Origin: Desulforhopalus sp.
Lineage (GTDB): Bacteria > Desulfobacterota > Desulfobulbia > Desulfobulbales > Desulfocapsaceae
Reading direction: 5' to 3'
Length of the DNA stretch: 64,000 nucleotides
Assembly (NCBI GenBank): GCA_030247675.1
Contig: JAOTRX010000005.1
Span: forward strand, 1 to 64,000
Under the pieces are notes generated by a model. That model searched no databases. It had not been told where the DNA came from and worked only from the letters and a program-made list of their open reading frames with translations. Below, piece by piece: positions 7,560 through 16,654 of this stretch; positions within the stretch are counted from its first letter, which is position 1; each line of letters begins with the position of its first letter. A program made the position numbers and the translations under genes.

Positions 7560-8875
7560 TTTTCGCTCTTGTTGTATCCCGAGAAGAGAGTAAGGCTTTT
7601 CAAGACATTGAAGGCAGTGCGCAATTGATTGTCTTGCTGGAGGCGTTCCTCCAATTTAGGCGCAATATTCTCTCCTTTCTTGCCTTTTTCCTGCAATAAA
7701 CCAGGCAGATGGTTGGATAGATCGGCCTCTTTCATAAGTTTTTTATCGGTCTTTGGTTTTTCCGGTTGAGCGCAGGCAACGAAGGGCACCTCGACATCAG
7801 GCGTAATTCCAAGAGCTTGGATAGATCGATCGTCCGGGGTGTAGTAGGTGGCCGTCGTCATGCGCAGGCCTGCACCGTCCGGCAGAGGAATAATTGTTTG
7901 CACTGAGCCCTTGCCAAAGGTTTGCATGCCGACGATTATACCTCGTTTATGGGCCTGGATAGCCCCGGCCACGATTTCCGCTGCACTTGCCGATCCTTCG
8001 TTGACCAAGAGAACCAGCGGGAATTGGCGCTTCTCACCGCTGGCATGGGCGGTAAAGACTGTATTTTGATCTGGCCGGCGACCCTTGGTGTAAACTATTT
8101 TGCCCTTTTCAAGGAATATGTCGGCAATACTTACGGCCTGATGTAATAATCCACCGGGATTATTGCGCAAATCAAGAATGAGACCGTCTATTTGCCTTTC
8201 GTTCTTTAGCTGTTGCAATTTTGTTTTGAACTCACTGCTGGTATGGCTTTGGAATTTGGTGATCCGTGAGTAGACGAGGCCCGGGGAGAGAAATTCTGCC
8301 TTTACCGACTGAATTGGAATTATTTCTCTTTTAATGGTCATTTTTTTTAACTCGTCCCATCCCTCTCTGTAGATCGACAGGGTCACTGAGGTGCCTGCCG
8401 GTCCCCGAAGTTTTTCAATTGCATCATAGGGAGCCATGTTTTTGGTTTTTTGACCGTCGATTTCAAGGATTATGTCATTGGCTTTAAGGCCGGCTTGATC
8501 GGCAGGGGTATCGGCAATAGGGCTGACGATTGTTAAAAGATCGTTTTTAATCGTCACCTCAATGCCGATTCCGGAAAATGATCCCCGCGTTTCATCTTGC
8601 AGGTCTTTGAAGCTTTCCGGGGCCAGATAAGAGGAGTGGGGATCAAGAGAATAAAGAAGCCCCCTGATTGCTCCATTGAGAGCCTCTTTCGTATTGATTT
8701 CTTCAACATAATTCTCCTGGAGTATGCTCAGTATATTGGAGAAGAGTTCCAGCTGTTTATAGGTGGTTTCCTTGTCTGCCTGAGAAATCTCAGCAGATGC
8801 TGGGGGACTCAAAGACAACAGGCTAAGCAACAGGAGAACGGCGGAAGAAAAAGAATATTTATTTGAGGTGAACAT
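7556..8875 (-). CDS. ctpA: C-terminal processing peptidase, S41 family
   Basis: A periplasmic serine protease of 439 residues. It has a signal peptide (cleavage near PPASA, about residue 28), a PDZ domain (about 95-170) and an S41 catalytic core. The nucleophile Ser lies in NEGSASAAEIVAGA, with the Lys general base in FGKGSVQTI. Members process tail-tagged periplasmic proteins or control peptidoglycan hydrolases. It is last in the co-oriented series ftsE-ftsX-envC-like-ctpA, 28 bp after the EnvC-like gene, so a role in regulating cell-wall hydrolysis during division is likely (inference). Confidence 0.92.
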   Translation of the reverse strand: MFTSNKYSFSSAVLLLLSLLSLSPPASAEISQADKETTYKQLELFSNILSILQENYVEEINTKEALNGAIRGLLYSLDPHSSYLAPESFKDLQDETRGSFSGIGIEVTIKNDLLTIVSPIADTPADQAGLKANDIILEIDGQKTKNMAPYDAIEKLRGPAGTSVTLSIYREGWDELKKMTIKREIIPIQSVKAEFLSPGLVYSRITKFQSHTSSEFKTKLQQLKNERQIDGLILDLRNNPGGLLHQAVSIADIFLEKGKIVYTKGRRPDQNTVFTAHASGEKRQFPLVLLVNEGSASAAEIVAGAIQAHKRGIIVGMQTFGKGSVQTIIPLPDGAGLRMTTATYYTPDDRSIQALGITPDVEVPFVACAQPEKPKTDKKLMKEADLSNHLPGLLQEKGKKGENIAPKLEERLQQDNQLRTAFNVLKSLTLFSGYNKSEN

Positions 8876-8903
8876 AGCGTTCCTCGAGGTTAAAAAAAAT
8901 AGT

Positions 8904-10235
8904 TCATTGAACAGGACTTCCTTTGTCAGGCGGAGCTGTGGATTGCTCAGTTGCAGTCCTTAATCTGTTAGGATTTAGCCAGATGAGTGGGTCCAGTGGT
9001 TGGTTGGAGTGGCGAACCTCAAAGTAGATACCTTCGTCAAAGAGGGTAGCGGTGCTCCCTACTATTCCGATGGCTTCATCACGTTTTAGCTTTTGTCCCT
9101 GGGTAACGAGGATTTTTTCGATTCGGGCAGTTACGGTGTAATACTGAAAACCATGGTGTATTATAACAGTGTTGCCATAACCACGTAAGTATCCAGAGAA
9201 AATCACTTCCCCATCACTAACGGCGACAATATTGGTCCCATCAGGCGCCTGCAGTTCGATGCCAAGAGATTTTCTTGAGATTCCGAGCTTATTAACCTTT
9301 TCTTGTTGGAAAAGGGTGATGAGTTCGCCGTCCACAGGGGGACGGAGATTGCCTTTGTTGGCTAGAAAATTCTGGTCTTCACTTTGGTTTTTGCTCTTTA
9401 TGGCAACGATGGACTTCGTCAAATCATCGGAGGCCCGTTGCATTTCTTCCATCGCTTGCTTGTGAAGCTTTGTCTGGGTACGAACTTGGGTTAGGAGGAT
9501 ATGTTTTTCCGTCTTTGCCGCCTCTAAAACCTCTTTTTCGGCAATTGCCTGATTGATAAATTCCTGGAGAACCGATTTTTCTAAATCAAGAGCTGATTTT
9601 ACTCGCAGAAGCTCTTTGATGGTGTCTCCATACACGCGAAGGAGATTCTGGTCATATTTTATGAGTACATCAAAGGCGTCGTGGAAGGTAAGAAGTTCGG
9701 GAAGGGTCTGGGTGGAGAAGGTTACATTGAGAAGGCCAATATCACCCATGGTGTAGTATGCGGAAATTCTTTTTTTCAGATGTTCTTCTACTCTGCTTTT
9801 GTCGTCACGAATCTTTACCAGAGCTTCCTCTTTCTTATCGATTAGAGCTTGTTGATTGCGCATTTTTTCTTCCAGCTCTGAGAGCTTGTCCTGTTGCTGG
9901 ATAATTTTATTATCAAGGATCTCAAGCTCATCGAGGATATTTTGTTCCTTGATCTCCGTCTCAGTGATTTGATTTTCTTTGGTGAGGATTCCCTGTTGGA
10001 GACGGCGGATTTTTATCCTGAAGCTACCAATTTCCTTGCTCTCGGAAATATCGTTTTCTCCGGCGAAAAGGGTCGTAATCGGCGAACACAGCCAAGAAAG
10101 GATGATACAGGCAATAAAAAGGCATAAAAACGGCAGAGGTTTTCGTCGGCAGAGGGAGGTTCGGCTGATACCCGCGGTGATGCAAGAAGCGCTGAATCTC
10201 ATAGTTCGAACGAAAGGAAGAGAGAAATGGCTCAA
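8904..10235 (-). CDS. envC: EnvC-like murein hydrolase activator with degenerate M23 (LytM) domain
   Basis: A 443-residue envelope protein with an N-terminal hydrophobic segment (about 33-58). A long coiled coil (about 70-300) follows, rich in E, K, Q and L. A C-terminal LytM fold (about 320-425) begins at APDGTNIVAVSDGEVIFSG. The zinc ligands of active M23 peptidases are missing: the first HxxxD region reads SLGIE, the HxH position reads TARI, and only one region near YFEVRH resembles the fold. This is the pattern of EnvC, which activates amidases instead of cutting peptidoglycan. It overlaps ftsX by 4 bp and follows ftsEX, the ABC-like complex known to control EnvC. The exact start is uncertain. 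Confidence 0.88.
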   Translation of the reverse strand: MSHFSLPFVRTMRFSASCITAGISRTSLCRRKPLPFLCLFIACIILSWLCSPITTLFAGENDISESKEIGSFRIKIRRLQQGILTKENQITETEIKEQNILDELEILDNKIIQQQDKLSELEEKMRNQQALIDKKEEALVKIRDDKSRVEEHLKKRISAYYTMGDIGLLNVTFSTQTLPELLTFHDAFDVLIKYDQNLLRVYGDTIKELLRVKSALDLEKSVLQEFINQAIAEKEVLEAAKTEKHILLTQVRTQTKLHKQAMEEMQRASDDLTKSIVAIKSKNQSEDQNFLANKGNLRPPVDGELITLFQQEKVNKLGISRKSLGIELQAPDGTNIVAVSDGEVIFSGYLRGYGNTVIIHHGFQYYTVTARIEKILVTQGQKLKRDEAIGIVGSTATLFDEGIYFEVRHSNQPLDPLIWLNPNRLRTATEQSTAPPDKGSPVQ

Positions 10236-11119
10236 ATACGTAAAAACTTCTGCATGGTCGAATAGCTGCCAACAGTGCAGAGGAGTATTGAAACGCAGAT
10301 AATGGTTAAACTGACCACAGGTGGAAAGAATGAAAATTCAAAAAGATTGAGAAAACTGGGGCCGGAAAATCGTAGCTTTATCCATTTATATAGAATGAAA
10401 AGCGAAACTATCCCAAGACTAGAACCAATAATCCCTTGGAGAACTCCCTCAAGCAGGAAAGGAGTTCTGATATAGTTATTTGTAGCGCCGACAAGCTTAA
10501 GCAGTTCTAGCTCATCCTGTCGGCCTAGTATAGTGAGGCGGATGGTGTAGGCTACCATAAAGATGGTCGTCAGGATAAGCAGGGTGCCACTGAGAAGAAC
10601 GATAATCGATAGCAGCTTGGTGAAATAATAAAATCTCTCCACCCAATCTTGTCCATATTGCACTTTGAGTGTACCCGGGAGGCGCGAGAGATATGCTGAA
10701 AAAAGCTTTACCTGATTGAGGCTCCGCAAATTTTTCAGGGGAATGACTTCAATTGAAGGAGGCAGGAAATCCTTCGGCATGTCATTAAGGACGTCCTGAT
10801 TTGGCCCGAGTTGGCGCTCAAAACGCTGGTATGCTTCCGCTCTTGAAATGAAACGGATTTTTTCGACCTCGTCAAAGGTGGTTATTTTTTTCGTCAGCTG
10901 TTGCTGCAGTTCAGGGCCTGCTTCTTCTTCGAGGTAGACAATGAGACTGAGGTCGTCTCCAAGTTTTTCCCCAAAGGTTAGCATGTTAGCATAAATAAGG
11001 TAGAAAAAGGCGAATATCAAGACCGAGAGACTGACGGTGAGCAGGGTCATCAGTTGCGACGCCCATGTCTGACGGATATTGCGGCCAACCTGCCTGAAGA
11101 CAGTAAACCAAAAACTCAT
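10232..11119 (-). CDS. ftsX: Cell division ABC-like transporter permease FtsX
   Basis: An inner-membrane protein of 295 residues. A first membrane helix lies at about 20-45, a periplasmic domain at about 48-165, and three further helices follow, the usual FtsX layout. The GRQDELELLKLVGATNNYI segment matches the conserved cytoplasmic loop. FtsX transmits the FtsE ATPase cycle to periplasmic hydrolase activators. It overlaps ftsE and the EnvC-like gene by 4 bp each, so translation is probably coupled and the three products likely act as one complex. Confidence 0.94.
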   Translation of the reverse strand: MSFWFTVFRQVGRNIRQTWASQLMTLLTVSLSVLIFAFFYLIYANMLTFGEKLGDDLSLIVYLEEEAGPELQQQLTKKITTFDEVEKIRFISRAEAYQRFERQLGPNQDVLNDMPKDFLPPSIEVIPLKNLRSLNQVKLFSAYLSRLPGTLKVQYGQDWVERFYYFTKLLSIIVLLSGTLLILTTIFMVAYTIRLTILGRQDELELLKLVGATNNYIRTPFLLEGVLQGIIGSSLGIVSLFILYKWIKLRFSGPSFLNLFEFSFFPPVVSLTIICVSILLCTVGSYSTMQKFLRI

Positions 11120-11820
11120 ATGAGTTCTCCGGAGATTGAGTGTAGTCGACCTTTGCGGAGTTCCATTACTCGGTGCGAGGTGTGGCGATAGATTGAATCA
11201 TCATGGGTGGCTATAACGATAGTTGCCCCGGCTTTATTACATTTATTAAGAAGATTCATAACTCTTTCGGTGGTTATTGCATCGAGGTTGCCAGTTGGTT
11301 CGTCGACTAAAATCATTGTTGGCGAATTGGCGACAGCTCGGGCAAGTGTAACTCTTTGCTGCTCTCCCCGGGATAACTCACCGGTAATAGTGTCATGTTT
11401 GTCAGCAAGGTCGAGTTGGTCAAGCAGATCACGCACCCGCTTTTTGATGATTTGCGGTTTTTTGTAAGATACCTCCATAGAGATTGCTATATTTTCGGAG
11501 GCCGTTCTGTTAGTGAGCAACTTGAAATCTTGATACGCTACACCTATTTTCTGCCGAAGTTTAGCAAGGTGGTATCCTTTCAGCTGGTTGATTGGTCTTC
11601 CGGAAATTTCAATGAGGCCATTGGTTGGCAATTCCATGCTGCAGAGTAATTTGAGCAGGGTCGTTTTGCCAGCCCCGCTCATTCCGATGACAAAAAACAT
11701 CTCGCCACTGGCTATTGACAGGGAAAGGTCTTTTAAGGCGGTAACATCGGGTGGGTATTCTTTCGAGACTTTAATCAGCTCGATCATTATCTCATTGTTG
11801 TTGTTCGAATTTGTCTTCAT
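11116..11820 (-). CDS. ftsE: Cell division ATP-binding protein FtsE
   Basis: An ABC ATPase of 234 residues, the cytoplasmic partner of FtsX. Walker A is GMSGAGKTT, the signature is LSRGEQQR (LSGGQ-type), and Walker B is MILVDEPTGNLD. Two starts are possible: 11820 or an internal ATG at 11787 giving MIELIKVSKEYPP. The first adds a short Asn-rich tail and neither has a strong Shine-Dalgarno. It is the first gene of the ftsE-ftsX-envC-like-ctpA unit. Confidence 0.94.
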   Translation of the reverse strand: MKTNSNNNNEIMIELIKVSKEYPPDVTALKDLSLSIASGEMFFVIGMSGAGKTTLLKLLCSMELPTNGLIEISGRPINQLKGYHLAKLRQKIGVAYQDFKLLTNRTASENIAISMEVSYKKPQIIKKRVRDLLDQLDLADKHDTITGELSRGEQQRVTLARAVANSPTMILVDEPTGNLDAITTERVMNLLNKCNKAGATIVIATHDDSIYRHTSHRVMELRKGRLHSISGELI

Positions 11821-12338
11821 TTTTCAAACGTATGAAACAAACAAGATTTTTGACGCAGTATGCCGCGCTGGGCGCAAAACAATCAACCGTATGTGGGGAT
11901 GGCAAGAGCGTTCCTGGTTTGATGGAGCAAGGTACTCTATTTTAAGAAAAATTGGGAAAAAATAAAGCATTTCCCGATGAAAGGTAATTCTATCAATAGT
12001 TGGCCAAGAAACTTTGGCGAAAAAAGACAATTTCCCTATGTGTAGGCTTTGCTTGCCCCTTGATGCTTGGCAATCAGACCTACAAAACGTAGGGAATACA
12101 TGGGGATAATCTCGATTAAGCTGACTATGGGTGATGGCGTTTGAATCATGTTTCCGGGTGGCGGCGGTTCCTTCGATCATAGCCATAAGCGGCGAATTTA
12201 CACTTGCAACTTAGCCTGCAGTTGGTATTGTTACAGGTTTCGCAGTTGACCTGATATAAAGAAATTCTATAAGTGAGTCGCGGAATTGAGGATCAAATAC
12301 CTCTAACCCGATTAGCGAAATATATGAAGGAGAATGAC
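11821..12338. other. Divergent ftsE-ileS intergenic region with structured element, no gene seen
   Basis: These 518 bp separate ftsE from the chosen ileS start. A minus-strand ORF at 11824-12186 has no recognisable features and is rich in His, Arg and Cys in a way typical of non-coding frames. The notable content is the nested inverted repeat at 12032-12096, listed separately. Promoters for both flanking genes must lie here, but none is convincing by eye. Confidence 0.5.
12032..12096. ncRNA. Nested three-tier inverted repeat, candidate structured RNA
   Basis: Three stems nest in order: TTCCCTA (12032-12038) with TAGGGAA (12090-12096), GTAGG (12042-12046) with CCTAC (12079-12083), and TTGCC (12053-12057) with GGCAA (12069-12073), closing an 11-nt loop. 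That is 17 base pairs within 65 nt. No T-tract follows. It could be a leader element for ileS or ftsE, a small RNA, or a remnant of a mobile miniature element. It does not match a riboswitch class that I recognise. Confidence 0.35.
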
Positions 12339-15152
12339 ATGGATTACAGGGAAACCCTTAATCTGCCGCAAACCGCCTTTAATATGAAGGCAAATCTTGC
12401 CCAGAAGGAGCCTCAGGTTCTGAAAAGATGGGACAAGGAAAATTTATACCAGCGCATTCAGGAAACAGCCCAAGGCAAACCGCTCTTCGTTCTTCATGAC
12501 GGGCCTCCATATGCCAATGGCAATATTCACCTGGGTACTGCCTTTAATAAAATACTCAAGGATATCATTCTCCGATCAAAAAGAATGGCCGGTTTTAACG
12601 TTCCCTATGTTCCGGGGTGGGATTGTCATGGTCTGCCGATAGAGCATAACGTTGACAAGGAACTTGGCGAGAAAAAGAACACTATCCCTAAACTGTCAAA
12701 ACGCAGTGCCTGTCGCAAATACGCTAATAAATGGATAAAAATCCAAAAAGAACAGTTTAAGAGACTCGGTGTTTTAGGTGATTGGGATAAACCGTATCTC
12801 ACTATCGATTATTCGTACGAGGCGGCCATCGCCAGGGAATTTAACACCTTCCTACACTCAGGGGCAGTAATTCGCAATCGTAAGCCAGTTTATTGGTGTA
12901 CCACCTGTACCACCGCTTTGGCCGAGGCTGAGGTTGAATATGCCGATCATACCTCGCCTTCCGTGTACGTTAAATTTGCGGCAGGGGAGGATTTTTCCGA
13001 TATCCATCCATCCCTGACTGGCGGCAAGGTTTTCTTCGTTATCTGGACGACCACCCCCTGGACCCTTCCAGCCAATCTCGCCATTGCCCTCAATCCTGAA
13101 TTCATTTATGCGGCTGTGGCTGTTGCCGGTGAGATCTGGATCGTGGCGAAAGATCTGGTAGAAAATGTAATGGCCGCAACGGAGATCACGGATTTCAAGA
13201 TACTAGGCACATTCGTCGCAACGCCTTTTGAGCATCGTAAATGCCGGCATCCTTTTATGGACAGAGAATCTGTCTTGGTGCTCGCTGACTATGTCACCGC
13301 CGATGCCGGTACCGGCTGTGTCCATACCGCGCCTGGGCACGGTGCGGACGACTATCAGACCGGCCTGAGATACGGTCTGGATATCCTGTCGCCGGTTGAC
13401 GACAAGGGAATATACACTAAAGACGCCGGACCCTATGCCGGACAGCAAATACCGCGGGTTAATAAGATAATAATCACCGACATGGCGGCCTCTGGAGCAC
13501 TGTTGAAGGAAAGTGCCATCAGACACAGTTATCCGCATTGTTGGCGGTGCAAAGAACCGGTTATGTACCGGGCCACGCCGCAGTGGTTTATTTCCATGGA
13601 AAACAATGGATTGCGGACAAAGGCCCTGGCAGCCATAGAGACCGTGCAATGGACTCCGGCTTGGGGCATGCAGCGCATCTACTCGATGATTGAAGGTCGA
13701 CCTGACTGGTGCCTTTCCCGCCAACGAAGTTGGGGCGTGCCGCTCACAGTGATTAGCTGCCGATCTTGCGGTGAGATCGTCAAGTCAACGGAGCTTGTTG
13801 AAAAGATAGACGAACTCTTCAGAAAAGAAGGGGCTGATGCCTGGTTTAGCCATCAACTAGAAGATTTTATAGGTAATGATACCACCTGTCGAAAGTGTGG
13901 CTCAAAAGAGTTTGCCAAAGAAGAAGACATCCTCGATGTCTGGTTTGACTCCGGGGTGAGCCATGCCGCTGTTTTAGAGGAGCGAGAGGAACTGTGCTCG
14001 CCGGCGGATCTCTATCTGGAGGGTAGCGACCAGCATAGAGGCTGGTTCCATAGCTCCCTGTTGGCCTCTACCGGAACCCGAGGGCGTGCACCCTTTAAAG
14101 GTGTTTTAACCCATGGATACGTCGTCGATGGTCAAGGGCGAAAGATGTCCAAATCGGTTGGAAATGTCGTTGCTCCTGGGGAGGTAATTGAAAAATATGG
14201 CGCCGAGATTCTCAGGCTGTGGGTTGCAAGCGAAGATTACCGCGATGATGTCAAGGTTTCCGACGAAATTCTCAAGCAGGTTTCCGATTCCTATCGCAAG
14301 ATTCGCAATACAATTCGCTATTTCTTAAGTAATCTAAATGACTTCGATCCAGGAAAACACCGGGTTGCAGACAGCGAACTGGCTGAGATTGATCGATGGG
14401 CCCTGGCCAAATTCGAGGAACTGAAAAACAAGATCACCCAGAGTTATGAGCGGTATGAATTTCACGCCATCTATCAAGGGCTGAACTATTTTTGCGGCAC
14501 CACCATGAGTGCCTTCTATCTCGATATCTTGAAAGACAGGCTGTACACCTCAGCCCCCGATTCAAGGGCAAGACGGTCGGCGCAAACGGTTTTGTATGAT
14601 ATCCTCGATGGCATGTTACGTCTGATGAGCCCCATTCTCTGTTTTACCGCCGCAGAGGCTTGGAATGTCCTCAAAGGGATTGGCGAGAATGGACCTCTTT
14701 TGCAGGAGATTCATTTTGCTGAATTTGCCCCAGCAAAGTCTATCGATTGTGACGAGCAAATGATGGAAAAATGGGCGAAACTTATCAAAATTCGCTCAGA
14801 GATTACCAAGGCCCTGGAAATAGCCCGTCGTGACAAAGTGATTGGCCATTCTTTAGAGGCAGAGGTTCTCATTGCCGCTGAAGGCGAGATGGTCGGTTTT
14901 CTCAGTGGTCATTGGGACCTTATCAAAGAGATATCGATAATCTCGGAATTGGCCATGGCCCAAAAGGACAGCCCCGTTACCGGTATACAGTTTGCAAGCG
15001 ATGAGATCCCCGGAATGGTGATTCAGGTGCATCCGGCCCGGGGAGAGAAATGCGAGCGCTGCTGGATACGGTCGACAACTGTGGGGACGGTCACAGCCCA
15101 TCCGGCAATTTGTGAGCGGTGCGCCAGTGTGCTTGCGGAAATGCAGCTGTAG
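12339..15152 (+). CDS. ileS: Isoleucyl-tRNA synthetase
   Basis: Charges tRNA-Ile and edits misactivated valine. It is a class I synthetase with the HIGH-type motif in PPYANGNIHLGTAFNKILKD, an editing domain with TTPWTLPAN, and KMSKS in GRKMSKSVGN. A C-terminal zinc finger has two CxxC pairs (CERCW and CERCA). The start at 12339 gives MDYRETLNLP, which aligns with the family N-terminus (E. coli MSDYKSTLNLP), and AAGGAG stands 6 nt ahead of it. The product has 937 residues, normal for the family. lspA follows 14 bp downstream, as in many bacteria. Confidence 0.96.
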   Translation: MDYRETLNLPQTAFNMKANLAQKEPQVLKRWDKENLYQRIQETAQGKPLFVLHDGPPYANGNIHLGTAFNKILKDIILRSKRMAGFNVPYVPGWDCHGLPIEHNVDKELGEKKNTIPKLSKRSACRKYANKWIKIQKEQFKRLGVLGDWDKPYLTIDYSYEAAIAREFNTFLHSGAVIRNRKPVYWCTTCTTALAEAEVEYADHTSPSVYVKFAAGEDFSDIHPSLTGGKVFFVIWTTTPWTLPANLAIALNPEFIYAAVAVAGEIWIVAKDLVENVMAATEITDFKILGTFVATPFEHRKCRHPFMDRESVLVLADYVTADAGTGCVHTAPGHGADDYQTGLRYGLDILSPVDDKGIYTKDAGPYAGQQIPRVNKIIITDMAASGALLKESAIRHSYPHCWRCKEPVMYRATPQWFISMENNGLRTKALAAIETVQWTPAWGMQRIYSMIEGRPDWCLSRQRSWGVPLTVISCRSCGEIVKSTELVEKIDELFRKEGADAWFSHQLEDFIGNDTTCRKCGSKEFAKEEDILDVWFDSGVSHAAVLEEREELCSPADLYLEGSDQHRGWFHSSLLASTGTRGRAPFKGVLTHGYVVDGQGRKMSKSVGNVVAPGEVIEKYGAEILRLWVASEDYRDDVKVSDEILKQVSDSYRKIRNTIRYFLSNLNDFDPGKHRVADSELAEIDRWALAKFEELKNKITQSYERYEFHAIYQGLNYFCGTTMSAFYLDILKDRLYTSAPDSRARRSAQTVLYDILDGMLRLMSPILCFTAAEAWNVLKGIGENGPLLQEIHFAEFAPAKSIDCDEQMMEKWAKLIKIRSEITKALEIARRDKVIGHSLEAEVLIAAEGEMVGFLSGHWDLIKEISIISELAMAQKDSPVTGIQFASDEIPGMVIQVHPARGEKCERCWIRSTTVGTVTAHPAICERCASVLAEMQL

Positions 15153-15166
15153 GAGAGGAATAATTC

Positions 15167-15649
15167 GTGGTGTACATCGCTTGCATAGTAAGTGCAATTG
15201 TCCTTGACCAACTGACCAAGGCGTGGGTTATCGGTTACTTGCGGTTATATGAATCCGTGGAAATCATCCCGGGCTTTTTTAATCTGGTATACGTGACGAA
15301 CACCGGCGCCGCATTCAGTATGCTCGCCAATTTCGATTCACCGTGGCGGCATTATTTTTTCCTGGGGATTGGACTCATTGCACTGATAGGTCTTACTGTC
15401 GCCTATTGGAAATTACGAAAAGTCAGCAGGTATTACTCGCTGGCATTGGCCCTTATCGCCGGCGGAGCTGCGGGGAATCTTATTGATCGTGTGCGCTTTG
15501 GAGCGGTCATAGATTTCCTCGATTTTTACGTTGGCCGTTATCATTGGCCGGCGTTCAATGTCGCTGATTCGGCGATTTGCGTTGGAGCCGGATTGTTTCT
15601 TGTCGTCAATTTCTTTGAAGTCAGAAATCAGGAAGTGAGGAAGTCATAA
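15167..15649 (+). CDS. lspA: Lipoprotein signal peptidase (SPase II)
   Basis: Removes the signal peptide of diacylglyceryl-modified prolipoproteins in the inner membrane. It is 160 residues with four membrane helices. The catalytic aspartates are in AAGNLIDRVRFG and FNVADSAICVG, and the conserved NTGAAFS stretch is present. The start is GTG, 8 nt after AGGAGAGG. It is tightly linked to ileS and overlaps the fabD start codon by 1 bp. Confidence 0.95.
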   Translation: MVYIACIVSAIVLDQLTKAWVIGYLRLYESVEIIPGFFNLVYVTNTGAAFSMLANFDSPWRHYFFLGIGLIALIGLTVAYWKLRKVSRYYSLALALIAGGAAGNLIDRVRFGAVIDFLDFYVGRYHWPAFNVADSAICVGAGLFLVVNFFEVRNQEVRKS

Positions 15650-16602
15650 TGAAAATAGCGGTTCTGTTTCCCGGTCAGGGGTCACAATTCTTAGGAATGG
15701 GGCAGGAATTTATTAAAGATGATCCAGCCAGCGCTGACCTTATGGCCATGGCTGAGGCAGTATGTGGTTTGAAGCTCGGAGCCCTCATTGCCGATGGTCC
15801 AATGGAGGAGCTCACCAGAGCGACAAACCTTCAGCCTGCTATCACTATAACCAATCTGATTTGTTGGCAGAGATTACACAATGAACTTGGCGGTCAAGTC
15901 GCAGTGAGCTGCATGGCAGGTCACAGCCTCGGAGAATATTCCGCCCTCTGTGCCTCAGGGGTTATCGGGGTTGAGGACACCATTCGTTTGGTTGGGGAAC
16001 GTGGCGCCCTTATGGAAAGGGAGGGAAATAGTAATCCAGGTGGAATGCGGGCGGTGCTTGGCTTGGACAGTCAGACCCTAGATGCAATCATTGAAGGGTA
16101 TAAAGGGGAGGGGGTTGTTACTGCTGCTAACCATAATACCCCGGAACAGATTGTCATCTCAGGATCTCTTCCGGGATTGGATGGGGTAACGCGGCTAGCT
16201 GAAGAGAAAGGTGCCCGGGTAATCCCGCTAAATGTCAGCGTTGCAAATCATAGCCCACTGGTTGCTGCGGCTATACCCGATTTCAAAAATTTTATGAGAA
16301 GAATTACCTTCAATCCCCCAAAAATTCCTATCTATTTTAATGTTTCAGCGAAGGTAGACAGCGATCCAGAGACCATTAAAGACATGATGGCCAGGCAAAT
16401 TGCCTCGAAGGTGCGTTGGTGTGAGATTATTGAGTCCATGCTAGCAGATGGTGTCGATACCTTTATCGAGGTCGGACCCAAGGCGGTTCTCAAAGGGATG
16501 ATAAAGAAAATCGCCCCGAAAGGGACAAAGATTACGGCATTGCAATTTGATTCGCCGTCTTCTTTGGCGAGTTGCCTTGAGGCTCTTCGCAAGGAACAGT
16601 AG
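15649..16602 (+). CDS. fabD: Malonyl-CoA:ACP transacylase
   Basis: Transfers malonyl groups from CoA to acyl carrier protein for fatty acid synthesis. The 317-residue protein starts with FPGQGSQ, has the nucleophile Ser in GHSLGEYSA and the catalytic His in SVANHSPL. The gene stands alone here, without the usual fabH-fabD-fabG neighbours, and lies 52 bp upstream of bioB. Its product malonyl-ACP is the substrate of BioC encoded further along, which may explain the linkage (inference). Confidence 0.95.
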   Translation: MKIAVLFPGQGSQFLGMGQEFIKDDPASADLMAMAEAVCGLKLGALIADGPMEELTRATNLQPAITITNLICWQRLHNELGGQVAVSCMAGHSLGEYSALCASGVIGVEDTIRLVGERGALMEREGNSNPGGMRAVLGLDSQTLDAIIEGYKGEGVVTAANHNTPEQIVISGSLPGLDGVTRLAEEKGARVIPLNVSVANHSPLVAAAIPDFKNFMRRITFNPPKIPIYFNVSAKVDSDPETIKDMMARQIASKVRWCEIIESMLADGVDTFIEVGPKAVLKGMIKKIAPKGTKITALQFDSPSSLASCLEALRKEQ

Positions 16603-16654
16603 AAACCTGTCGTTAAGAGAAATAATCATGGTCTGTGGCTCCAGGTGAAATGAG

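Noticed and set aside
11824..12186. 120-codon minus-strand ORF upstream of ftsE
   Set aside because: No domain, no ribosome binding site, composition of a non-coding frame, and it covers the nested inverted repeat.
16603..16654. BirA operator before bioB
   Set aside because: No TTGTAAACC-type half-sites or other extended palindrome in the 52 bp.
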